This document shows positions 16,395 to 23,243 of a stretch of 33,614 nt of DNA, piece after piece. Positions within the stretch are counted from its first letter, which is position 1. Every line of letters starts with the position of its first letter. The stretch comes from an uncultured beta proteobacterium (GTDB taxonomy: Bacteria; Pseudomonadota; Gammaproteobacteria; Burkholderiales; Burkholderiaceae_C), in assembly GCA_903853895.1 (NCBI GenBank), contig CAINUX010000150.1, positions 1 through 33,614 on the forward strand, given 5' to 3'. The position numbers and the translations under genes are program-made. The notes beneath the pieces are model-generated. The model saw only the letters and a program-made list of their open reading frames with translations, searched no databases and had not been told where the DNA came from.

Positions 16395-16778
16395 CGATTT
16401 CCCCTAAGCATAAAAAAGTGCTCTGTCTTGGCACTGCAACTTCCTACTGCGAGGAATCATAAAGTTGCAATTGCCGAGTGGCCGAGTGCGCCAAGCGCGG
16501 TTTGAGAATAGCGCAACTGCCTTTGTTTCAGTTGGCTGGTGGACACCACAATCAACCAAATATGTGAACTTTTCCGCAGTTTGCGGCGAGAAATTTGCGA
16601 ATCACTCCGACTTTTGAGAGATCGCTCCCTCAATCCCCTGCCAAGACACCAGTGGCGCCTCCGCCCCCGATTGATCCGGGCGCCGCCAGCCCACGGTAAT
16701 ACACTTCGGGTTTCGTTTTCAGCCTGCTCTGCGGGCACGCTCACTGCACCAAGACCCTATATGCAAACGTCCCGCCCC
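16395..16778. other. Intergenic region upstream of the TRAP operon
   Basis: About 380 bases without a convincing gene. It contains a perfect 8-bp interrupted dyad, TGCAACTT (16435-16442) and AAGTTGCA (16462-16469), a possible operator or hairpin. An open frame continues upstream from the TRAP binding protein to 16539, but its N-terminus looks non-protein-like. Local AT content is higher at 16395-16600, as expected for a divergent promoter region. I could not pick a convincing -35/-10 pair. Confidence 0.5.
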
Positions 16779-17765
16779 ATGAAGCGCCGCACCCTGCTAA
16801 GCGCCGCAGCTGCCCTGAGCGCAGTCGCCCTACCCGCCTTTGCACAGACCAAGACGGTGCTGCGCATTTCCACCCCCGCCGTGCCGGACGCCTGGCACGC
16901 CAAGATGTGGACCGTGTTCAAGGACGCGCTGGAAAAGAGCGCGCCGGGCGAGTTTGATGTGCAGATCAACCTGAACGCCTCGCTGTTCAAACAGGGGGCA
17001 GAGCCCACGGCCATGGCACGGGGCAACCTGGAGCTGACCTCCATGTCGCCAGCCGACATTGCCAAGCTGGTGCCGGAATTTTCGGTATTCACGGCCGGCT
17101 ACATGCTGCGTGACCCGTCGCACCAGCAGAAGGTTTTCAACGGCCCAATTGGCAAAGAGTTGTTCAAGACCGTGTCCGACAAGATGGATGTGACTGTGCT
17201 GTCCACCTGCTATCTGGGCACGCGCCAGGTCAACCTGCGCGAAGCCCGAGTGGTCAAAACACCGGCGGACCTCAAGGGCATCAAGCTGCGCATGCCGGGC
17301 TCCAAGGACTGGCTGTTTCTGGGCAACGCACTGGGCGCCACCGCGACACCATTGGCCTTTGGCGAGGTATACCTGGGCCTGAAAACCGGCACCATTGACG
17401 GCCAGGACAACCCACTGCCCAGCGTGCGCGCGGCCAAGTTCTACGAGGTGACCAAGCAGATCGTTTTGACCAGCCACCTGGTGGACAGCCTGTTCATTGC
17501 CATATCGAACAAGGCCTTCAACGCGCTGACCGCCGCCCAGAAACAGAAAGTAGGCGCCGCCGCTCAAGCAGCAGCAGCCTACAACAACGACAACAACGCG
17601 CAAGAAGAATCCCAACTGGTAGAGTTTTTCAAAAAGGAAGGTCTGCAGGTCACCACACCGGACGTGGCAACGTTCCGCAAGGCGGTGCAAGTCACCTACC
17701 AAAATTCGGACTACGCCAAAGTGTGGCCGACAGGTCTGGTCGATCGCATCAACGCGACCCAATAG
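16779..17765 (+). CDS. TRAP transporter substrate-binding protein (DctP family)
   Basis: A periplasmic solute receptor of about 328 residues, beginning with the signal peptide MKRRTLLSAAAALSAVALPAFA (alternative ATG at 16761). The DctP fold is visible in TVLRISTPAVPDAWHAKMW, GNLELTSMSPADIAKLVPEF, LKGIKLRMPGSKDWLFLGNALGATATPLAFGEVYLGLKTGTIDGQDNP. The Arg in KLRMPG is the residue that pairs with the ligand carboxylate in this family, so an organic acid is expected. It is followed directly (TAGATG) by the Q subunit. No sequence feature names the ligand. Its position between xdhB and the 8-oxoguanine deaminase suggests, as inference, a purine-derived acid such as a ureide. Confidence 0.92.
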   Translation: MKRRTLLSAAAALSAVALPAFAQTKTVLRISTPAVPDAWHAKMWTVFKDALEKSAPGEFDVQINLNASLFKQGAEPTAMARGNLELTSMSPADIAKLVPEFSVFTAGYMLRDPSHQQKVFNGPIGKELFKTVSDKMDVTVLSTCYLGTRQVNLREARVVKTPADLKGIKLRMPGSKDWLFLGNALGATATPLAFGEVYLGLKTGTIDGQDNPLPSVRAAKFYEVTKQIVLTSHLVDSLFIAISNKAFNALTAAQKQKVGAAAQAAAAYNNDNNAQEESQLVEFFKKEGLQVTTPDVATFRKAVQVTYQNSDYAKVWPTGLVDRINATQ

Positions 17766-18362
17766 ATGCTCCCGACGGTGAAAGAGCCAGGAGTCCGGGC
17801 TGCAGAGTGCTCTGCGCAGGTCAAGGGGGAGCCCGCAAAGCGGGCGGGGGACACGGAGCAGAGCGCTCTGCGGCCCGGACTCCTGGCGCCCCGGCTGCAA
17901 GCCAGTGCCAATGCGGTAGGCGGCGCCCTTTTCCTGACCCTGTTTGCCGTCTTCATCATCCAGATCGGAGCGCGCTTTGGTTTCAACCGGCCGCTACCGT
18001 GGACCGATGAAGCAGCCGTGATTCTCTACATCTGGGTCATCCTGTGGGCGGCAGCCTTTGTGGTGCCACAACGCGAGCATGTGGTGTTTGACCTGGTGTG
18101 GAACAGCGTTGGGCCGCGCGCGCGCCAGGTGATGGCCATCACGGGCAACCTGCTGGTGGGTGGACTCGCTCTGGCTGGTCTGCCTGCCACGTGGGACTAC
18201 GTGCACTTCATGCAGCGTGAGGGAACGCCGGTTCTGGAAATTCCTCTGATGTGGGTGTATCTGCCGCTGGTGCTGCTGATGGCGGCCCTGGTGGTGCGCA
18301 GTGCGTGGGCGATCTGGCAGGAGGCGCGGGGCCTGGGTCTGCACAGCGAGCTGCGGCTATGA
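17766..18362 (+). CDS. TRAP transporter small permease (DctQ family) with repeat-derived N-terminus
   Basis: A 198-residue four-helix membrane subunit. Membrane segments are at about 50-70 (VGGALFLTLFAVFIIQIGARF), 80-100 (DEAAVILYIWVILWAAAFVV), 120-140 and 160-180. The motif LPWTDEAA between the first two is typical of DctQ. The first 45 residues before helix 1 are far longer than usual, and residues about 7-41 are encoded by a large palindrome with no start codon after it. The ATG lies immediately after the DctP stop codon (TAGATG), so translation must pass through the repeat. The 3' end overlaps the M subunit by ATGA. Confidence 0.9.
   Translation: MLPTVKEPGVRAAECSAQVKGEPAKRAGDTEQSALRPGLLAPRLQASANAVGGALFLTLFAVFIIQIGARFGFNRPLPWTDEAAVILYIWVILWAAAFVVPQREHVVFDLVWNSVGPRARQVMAITGNLLVGGLALAGLPATWDYVHFMQREGTPVLEIPLMWVYLPLVLLMAALVVRSAWAIWQEARGLGLHSELRL
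17786..17887 (+). repeat. Palindromic repeat family B inside the DctQ gene
   Basis: Two 30-bp arms (17786-17815 and 17858-17887) are inverted copies with only two mismatches, both beginning or ending GCCAGGAGTCCGGGC. Between them is a core with a second perfect hairpin GCCCGC-AAA-GCGGGC (17831-17845) followed by GGGGGACACGG. The same core, with a different hairpin, recurs at 21972-22004. The element is translated in frame. Confidence 0.85.
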
Positions 18363-19657
18363 ACACCGCCTTGCTGGCGCTGGTGGGGGTGCTCGTCGCG
18401 GGCATGCTGCTGCGCATGCCGATTGGTTTTTCGATGCTGGTGTCGGGCTTTGCCTACCTGCTGGTCAAACGGCAGGACCTGGGCCTGGTGGCAGAGCAAG
18501 TGGGCAACGGCCTGTACAACAGCTATGTGCTGCTGGCCGTGCCGTTGTTTGTGTTTGCCGCCAACATCATGAACGCAGGCACCGTGAGCGAACGCATTTT
18601 TGACTTCTGCCGCATCCTGGTGGGGCGCATGCGTGGGGGCCTGGCCCAGGTGGACATTCTGGTCAGTGTGATTTTTTCGGGCATGAGCGGCAGTGCCATT
18701 GCCGATGCCGCTGGCCCTGGTTTGGTGACCATCAAGCAAATGCTCAAGAAACCAGAGTATTCACGCGGCTTTGCCGGTGCCGTGGTCGTGGCCAGCGCCA
18801 CGCTGGGGCCCATCATTCCGCCCAGCATTCCCATGGTGATTTACGCACTTGTGTCCGGTGCTTCGGTGGGCGCTCTATTCTTGGGTGGGGTCGTGCCCGG
18901 GTTCTGTATGGCGGTGCTGATGATGGTCGTGGTGCACTTCATTGCGGTCAAGCGCAACATGCCGCGCGAGGCACCGGTACCACTGCACGAATGGCCGGCC
19001 ATTTTGTTTCGCGGTGCGCTGCCGTTGTCCATGCCCATCGTGCTGCTGGGCGGCATCTATTCCGGCGCATTCACCCCCACCGAGGCGGCTGCGGTGGCGG
19101 CCCTGCATGCATTGATTCTGGCCGGCGTGGTCTACCGGGCCTTGAGCTGGCGCACGTTCTGGGGCGTGGTGATGGAGTCCACGCGCGGCAGTGCCGTCAT
19201 CACGATCATTTTGGCAGGCTCATTCATGCTGAACTACGCCTTCACCGCCGAGGGCGTGCCGCAGGCCATGGCGCAGTGGGTGGACAGCATGCACCTGAGC
19301 CAGCTGAAATTTCTGCTGCTGGTCAACGTGATGTTCCTGGTGCTAGGCTGCTTCCTGGATGTATCGGTACTGCTGCTGGTGTTTGTGCCCATGCTGCTAC
19401 CTGCCGCCAAACTACTGGGGGTGGACCTGGTGCACTTTGGCGTGCTGGTCGTGCTGAACATGATGATCGGCCTGATTCACCCGCCGTTTGGCATGCTGCT
19501 GTTTGTGACCAAAGCGCTGACCGGCATTCCGATTGGCGAGATGATGAAAGAGGGCTGGCCCTTCCTCGTCATGCTGCTCTTGCTACTGGTCGCCATCACG
19601 GTGTTCCCACAGATCGTGCTATGGCTACCGCAGACGATGGGTTACAAAACCAGTTGA
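18359..19657 (+). CDS. TRAP transporter large permease (DctM family)
   Basis: A 432-residue membrane protein with about 12 hydrophobic segments, the ion-coupled transport subunit. It starts at ATG 18359 inside the Q-subunit stop (ATGA). Family blocks are LLRMPIGFSMLVSGFAYLLVKR, VPLFVFAANIMNAG, FSGMSGSAIADAAGPG, SATLGPIIPPSIPMVIYA, YSGAFTPTEAAAVAALHA and HPPFGMLLFVTKA. Length is typical. With the P and Q subunits it would drive sodium- or proton-coupled uptake of an organic acid. It converges with the Crp/Fnr regulator gene, with 19 bases between stop codons. Confidence 0.94.
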   Translation: MNTALLALVGVLVAGMLLRMPIGFSMLVSGFAYLLVKRQDLGLVAEQVGNGLYNSYVLLAVPLFVFAANIMNAGTVSERIFDFCRILVGRMRGGLAQVDILVSVIFSGMSGSAIADAAGPGLVTIKQMLKKPEYSRGFAGAVVVASATLGPIIPPSIPMVIYALVSGASVGALFLGGVVPGFCMAVLMMVVVHFIAVKRNMPREAPVPLHEWPAILFRGALPLSMPIVLLGGIYSGAFTPTEAAAVAALHALILAGVVYRALSWRTFWGVVMESTRGSAVITIILAGSFMLNYAFTAEGVPQAMAQWVDSMHLSQLKFLLLVNVMFLVLGCFLDVSVLLLVFVPMLLPAAKLLGVDLVHFGVLVVLNMMIGLIHPPFGMLLFVTKALTGIPIGEMMKEGWPFLVMLLLLLVAITVFPQIVLWLPQTMGYKTS

Positions 19658-19676
19658 AGGTCTGCCCTGCGAAGTA

Positions 19677-20336
19677 TCAGACTGAGCACTGACACGGCGC
19701 ACTGGGGCCCGCCAAGTTACGCAGGCCTACGGGATCGACCAGGTCCACGGTGCGACCGGAGCCACTAATCAGACGCAACTCGCGCAAGTGGCGCAGTACA
19801 CGTGACAGTGTTTCGGGCGCAATGCCCAGTTGGGCCGCAATGGCGCGTTTGCGCTGCTGCAATTGCACCGTGCAGCCACCTTGTTCACTGGCCTCTGCGT
19901 GGCTGAGCAGCCATTCGGCGCACCGCGCCTCGGCGTCCTTGGCCAGACGACTGACCGTCAATTCGGTTTGCTGCCGGTGCGAACGGGCGATGTCCAGCAG
20001 CATGGACTGCACGCCCGGAGCACAGGTGCCCAGACTGGCCCTGAATTCTTCTAAGGGCAAACGGTGAAACTGCACTCCGTTCTGCGCCACGGCATCCACC
20101 GCACTGGGCAGGTTCAACACCGCCGCCGTGGCTTCCAGCCAGCTAGGGCCCTCAACCACCCCCAACTGGTGCTCGATCACGCCAGCATTCGCGCCGGTAC
20201 CGACCACACCGAGCAGAACTCGTCCGCTGTCGATATAGATGACAGAGTCCGTCGTGGCCGATCGCTGTAGCAACACGGTACCCGAGGCCGCCGACTCGGC
20301 GGGCCGATTGGAGAAGATGGTTTGTGCGGCTAGCAT
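19677..20336 (-). CDS. Crp/Fnr-family transcriptional regulator
   Basis: A 219-residue regulator with an N-terminal cyclic-nucleotide-binding-like sensor (about 10-120: GTVLLQRSATTDSVIYIDSGRVLLGVV) and a C-terminal helix-turn-helix at about 165-190 (KRAIAAQLGIAPETLSRVLRHLRE). The E-x-x-SR motif in the recognition helix is the one that reads TTGA half-sites in Fnr-like proteins. The N-terminal Cys ligands of Fnr are absent, so it is not a classical Fe-S oxygen sensor; the NO/heme-type Dnr or an unknown signal is possible. It diverges from the 8-oxoguanine deaminase, with an Fnr-like box in the shared gap. Autoregulation and control of the deaminase are inferred. Confidence 0.9.
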   Translation of the reverse strand: MLAAQTIFSNRPAESAASGTVLLQRSATTDSVIYIDSGRVLLGVVGTGANAGVIEHQLGVVEGPSWLEATAAVLNLPSAVDAVAQNGVQFHRLPLEEFRASLGTCAPGVQSMLLDIARSHRQQTELTVSRLAKDAEARCAEWLLSHAEASEQGGCTVQLQQRKRAIAAQLGIAPETLSRVLRHLRELRLISGSGRTVDLVDPVGLRNLAGPSAPCQCSV

Positions 20337-20371
20337 AGTGCGGACTGTGCCGTGCCTGCCTTGCCTCCATA

Positions 20372-20385
20372 TTGAGCAAGATCAA
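20372..20385. promoter_or_regulatory. FNR/DNR-type box
   Basis: TTGAG-CAAG-ATCAA matches the TTGAT-N4-ATCAA consensus at nine of ten half-site bases. It lies 36 bases before the Crp/Fnr gene start and about 90 bases before the deaminase start, so the adjacent regulator is the natural candidate to bind it. Confidence 0.65.
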
Positions 20386-20475
20386 ACATCAGTGTCAAAC
20401 CATATCCGGATTCGCCGGAAAGGTATTGCCAAATGTAGCGCGGCCAGGATTCCCGCCGTGGTGAAATGCGTCCTG

Positions 20476-21924
20476 ATGCCAAACCTGCTGATTCACAACG
20501 CCCGCTGCGTGGCCACGCTGGACCATACCGACCCGGCCCTTGCCCGGGAGCTGCCCAACACGTCCATCCTCATTCGCAACCACCGGATCGCCTTCATCGG
20601 CCCTGCCGCCGACCTGCCGGCGGACGCCCTGGCCGCCGACGAGGTGGTTGATGCCCGCCGGCACCTGGTCACGCCCGGCCTGGTCAACACCCACCACCAT
20701 ATGTTCCAAAGCCTGACACGGGCCATGCCTGCCGTGCAAAACGCTGAACTGTTTGGCTGGCTGGGCGGCCTGTACCCCATCTGGGCGGGTTTGACCCCCG
20801 AAATGGTGCAGGTCAGCACCCAGGTGGCCATGGCAGAACTGATGCTCAGCGGCTGCACCACCAGCAGCGACCACCTCTATATCTACCCCAACGGCGTGCG
20901 GCTCGATGACAGTATTGAAGCGGCCCGACAAATCGGCATGCGGTTTGTGGCCACCCGTGGCAGCATGAGCGTGGGCCAGAGCCAGGGCGGCCTGCCACCC
21001 GACCGCGTGGTGGAGCGCGAAGACTTCATCCTGAAAGACACACAACGGCTGATCGAGCAGTACCACGACACCGCGCATGGCGCCATGGTCAATGTGGCGG
21101 TGGCGCCTTGCTCGCCCTTCAGCGTGAGCCGCGACCTGATGCGCGAGTCCGCCCTGCTGGCCCGCGCACTGGGCGCGAGGCTGCACACCCACTTGGCCGA
21201 GAACGACCACGATCTGGCCTATTCCCGCGAGAGATTCAACTGCACCCCCGCCGAATACGCGCAAGACCTGGGCTGGCTGGGCCCGGATGTGTGGCACGCC
21301 CACTGCGTGAAGCTCGACGACGCGGGCATCAGCCTGTTTGCCGCCACCCGCACTGGTGTAGCCCACTGCCCCTGCAGCAATATGCGCCTGGCCAGTGGCA
21401 TTGCTCCGGTGCGCCGCATGCTCAACGCCGGCGTACCCGTGGGTCTGGGTGTGGACGGCTGCGCCAGTAACGACGCCGCCCATATGGTGAATGAAGCCCG
21501 CCAGGCACTGCTGCTGGCGCGCGTGGGACGCGCGATGCAACCGCCAGAAGTGCGCAGCCTGCATAGCGGGGAGCAGCGTACGTTCTTTGGCTGCGATCTT
21601 GGCCCCGCAGAGATGACACCGCGCGACGCCCTTAGCCTTGCCACACGGGGCGGCGCGCAGGTGCTGGGGCGCAGCGACATCGGCCACATCGCTGTGGGTA
21701 TGTGCGCCGACCTGGCGCTATTTGACCTGGACACCCTGGGTTTTGCCGGAGGCGCGGTACACGATCCGGTAGGCGCCCTTCTGCTGTGCGCCAGCCCGCA
21801 GGCCGACTACACCATCATCAACGGCCGCGTAGTGGTCCGCAATGGCCAGCTCACCACGCTGGACTTGGGACCCATCGTGAAGCGGCACAATGCTTTAGCG
21901 CTGCGACTCGCAGCGCGGGCGTAG
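20476..21924 (+). CDS. 8-oxoguanine deaminase (amidohydrolase family)
   Basis: A 482-residue cytosolic zinc amidohydrolase that converts 8-oxoguanine to uric acid, also close to S-adenosylhomocysteine/chlorohydrolase-type enzymes. Metal and catalytic motifs in order are GLVNTHHHMFQSLTRAMPAVQ, LHTHLAENDHD, WHAHCVKLDD and GVAHCPCSNMRLASGIAPV, with the catalytic Asp in GVDGCASND. The blocks AELFGWLGGLYPIWAGLTPEM and CTTSSDHLYIYPNG match the 8-oxoguanine deaminase subfamily as I remember it. A segment of about 25 residues near 354-378 (around MQPPEVRSLHSGEQ) appears extra relative to the family. Start ATG 20476 gives the family N-terminus; the frame is open further upstream through the regulator gap. 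Confidence 0.88.
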   Translation: MPNLLIHNARCVATLDHTDPALARELPNTSILIRNHRIAFIGPAADLPADALAADEVVDARRHLVTPGLVNTHHHMFQSLTRAMPAVQNAELFGWLGGLYPIWAGLTPEMVQVSTQVAMAELMLSGCTTSSDHLYIYPNGVRLDDSIEAARQIGMRFVATRGSMSVGQSQGGLPPDRVVEREDFILKDTQRLIEQYHDTAHGAMVNVAVAPCSPFSVSRDLMRESALLARALGARLHTHLAENDHDLAYSRERFNCTPAEYAQDLGWLGPDVWHAHCVKLDDAGISLFAATRTGVAHCPCSNMRLASGIAPVRRMLNAGVPVGLGVDGCASNDAAHMVNEARQALLLARVGRAMQPPEVRSLHSGEQRTFFGCDLGPAEMTPRDALSLATRGGAQVLGRSDIGHIAVGMCADLALFDLDTLGFAGGAVHDPVGALLLCASPQADYTIINGRVVVRNGQLTTLDLGPIVKRHNALALRLAARA

Positions 21925-21941
21925 TTTCCCCCGAGGTGTCG

Positions 21942-22033
21942 AGCAGCGGGGTGGGGTAAGCGCCAAAGTGAGGTAAAGGTGGAGCCCGAAGGGCGGGGGA
22001 CACGAACGGCGGTGCTTACAGCAACCCTGCTGC
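21942..22033 (+). repeat. Palindromic repeat family B, intergenic copy upstream of yebC
   Basis: The core GGTAAAGGTGGAGCCCGAAG and following GGCGGGGGACACG (21972-22004) matches the core inside the DctQ gene. The hairpin within it is GCCC-GAA-GGGC rather than GCCCGC-AAA-GCGGGC. Outside it, imperfect inverted arms (AGCAG...GTAAGC against GCTTAC...CTGCT) differ in sequence from the DctQ arms. It fills most of the gap between the deaminase and yebC. Confidence 0.7.
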
Positions 22034-22105
22034 GGGCGCAGACGAACACCAGTTGGGTGTATAACCGAGGCCCTCACAAAGACAACATACCAAGGAAGAT
22101 CAGAC

Positions 22106-22819
22106 ATGGGCGCGCAGTGGAAAGCAAAAGGCAAGGAACTCGCAGCAAACGCCAAGGGCAAGCTGTTTGGACGTTTGGCCAAAGACATCATGATTGCGGC
22201 GCGCAGCGGCGCCGACCCGGCGGGCAACTCGCGCCTGCGGCTGGTGCTGGAGCAGGCCCGCAAAGTCTCCATGCCCAAGGAAACGCTGGAGCGTGCCATC
22301 AAGAAAGGCGCGGGCTTGACCGGCGAAGCCGTGCATTTTGAGCACGTGATTTACGAAGGCTTTGCACCCCACCGCGTGCCCCTGATGGTCGAATGCCTGA
22401 CCGACAACGTCAACCGCACCGCCCCCGAAATGCGCGTGCTGTTCCGCAAGGGACAGCTGGGCACGTCCGGCTCGGTGTCCTGGGACTTTGACCATGTGGG
22501 CATGATTGAAGCCGAACCCGCAGCCAAAGGCGCCGACCCGGAAGTGGCCGCCATCGAGGCCGGCGCGCAAGATCTGGAGCCTGGCGAGGACGAAGGCACA
22601 ACCCTGTTCCTGACCGACCCCGCCGATCTGGACCTGGTGAGCCGCGCTCTGCCTGCCCAGGGCTTTACCGTGTTGTCGGCCAAGCTGGGCTACAAGGCCA
22701 AGAACCCGATCGACCCGGCCAGCCTGAGCGCCGAACAGCTGGAAGAAGTTGAAGCCTTCCTGGCGGCCATTGACGGCAACGACGACGTGCAGAACGTGTT
22801 TGCGGGATTGGCAGGGTAA
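22106..22819 (+). CDS. yebC: YebC/PmpR/TACO1-family protein
   Basis: A 237-residue member of the YebC family, recently linked to translation of proline-rich or otherwise stalling mRNAs and earlier described as a DNA-binding regulator. The hallmark N-terminus [35 protein letters not shown] is nearly canonical, followed by [28 protein letters not shown] and the central domain ([28 protein letters not shown]). The C-terminal domain is acidic. A good Shine-Dalgarno (AAGGAAGA) lies seven bases before the ATG. It is a housekeeping gene with no obvious tie to its purine-related neighbours. Confidence 0.96.
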   Translation: MGAQWKAKGKELAANAKGKLFGRLAKDIMIAARSGADPAGNSRLRLVLEQARKVSMPKETLERAIKKGAGLTGEAVHFEHVIYEGFAPHRVPLMVECLTDNVNRTAPEMRVLFRKGQLGTSGSVSWDFDHVGMIEAEPAAKGADPEVAAIEAGAQDLEPGEDEGTTLFLTDPADLDLVSRALPAQGFTVLSAKLGYKAKNPIDPASLSAEQLEEVEAFLAAIDGNDDVQNVFAGLAG

Positions 22820-22825
22820 TCAGGC

Positions 22826-23191
22826 CTACCAGGTGTTGGCTGCGGCCACCAGTGTGACGCTGGCGACGTCACCATTGGTGTGGCGCACCTTGATCTGCAC
22901 CGATTCGCCAATGTCCTTCTCGATCAGGGCCTGGATGTCCTTGCCCTTGGCCCCGGCCACCACCTTGCCAGCAACCTCGATCACTTCATCACCCACCACC
23001 AAGCCGGCCAGGGCGGCCGGTGATTTGGGTGAGACTTTGGCGATCTTGGCGGCGCGTATGGTCGGGTTCCAGAACGCACCTCCGGCGTCCAGCGAAAAAG
23101 CAAAGCCGAAATAGCCGCGCTCACCAGCCCACGCCGATGCAGGGAGTACGAGGAATAGTGCTGTCAACGCGGCGACGAATCGGATGTGCAT
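22826..23191 (-). CDS. Small exported PDZ-domain protein
   Basis: A 121-residue protein with a signal peptide (MHIRFVAALTALFLVLPASAWAG) and one PDZ domain occupying most of the mature part: GYFGFAF, then VSPKSPAALAGLVVGDEVIEVAGK, the usual PDZ carboxylate-binding and turn region. There is no protease domain, so it is probably an accessory or binding protein in the periplasm. It ends 6 bases from the convergent yebC stop and lies 52 bases downstream of puuD on the same strand, so it may be transcribed with it. Function unknown. Confidence 0.8.
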   Translation of the reverse strand: MHIRFVAALTALFLVLPASAWAGERGYFGFAFSLDAGGAFWNPTIRAAKIAKVSPKSPAALAGLVVGDEVIEVAGKVVAGAKGKDIQALIEKDIGESVQIKVRHTNGDVASVTLVAAANTW

Positions 23192-23243
23192 GCGGATTAC
23201 CAGTAAAAAGATGCAGGTACTCTACCAGCCCAACCTCTGGGGC

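Noticed and set aside
16476-16540. tRNA-like fragment (gccgagtggccgagtgc)
   Set aside because: Resembles a tRNA D-arm region, but no cloverleaf, anticodon arm or TpsiC arm could be formed.
20395-21687. 430-aa minus-strand ORF opposite the 8-oxoguanine deaminase
   Set aside because: No domain, His/Ala/Gln-rich, antisense to a conserved enzyme.
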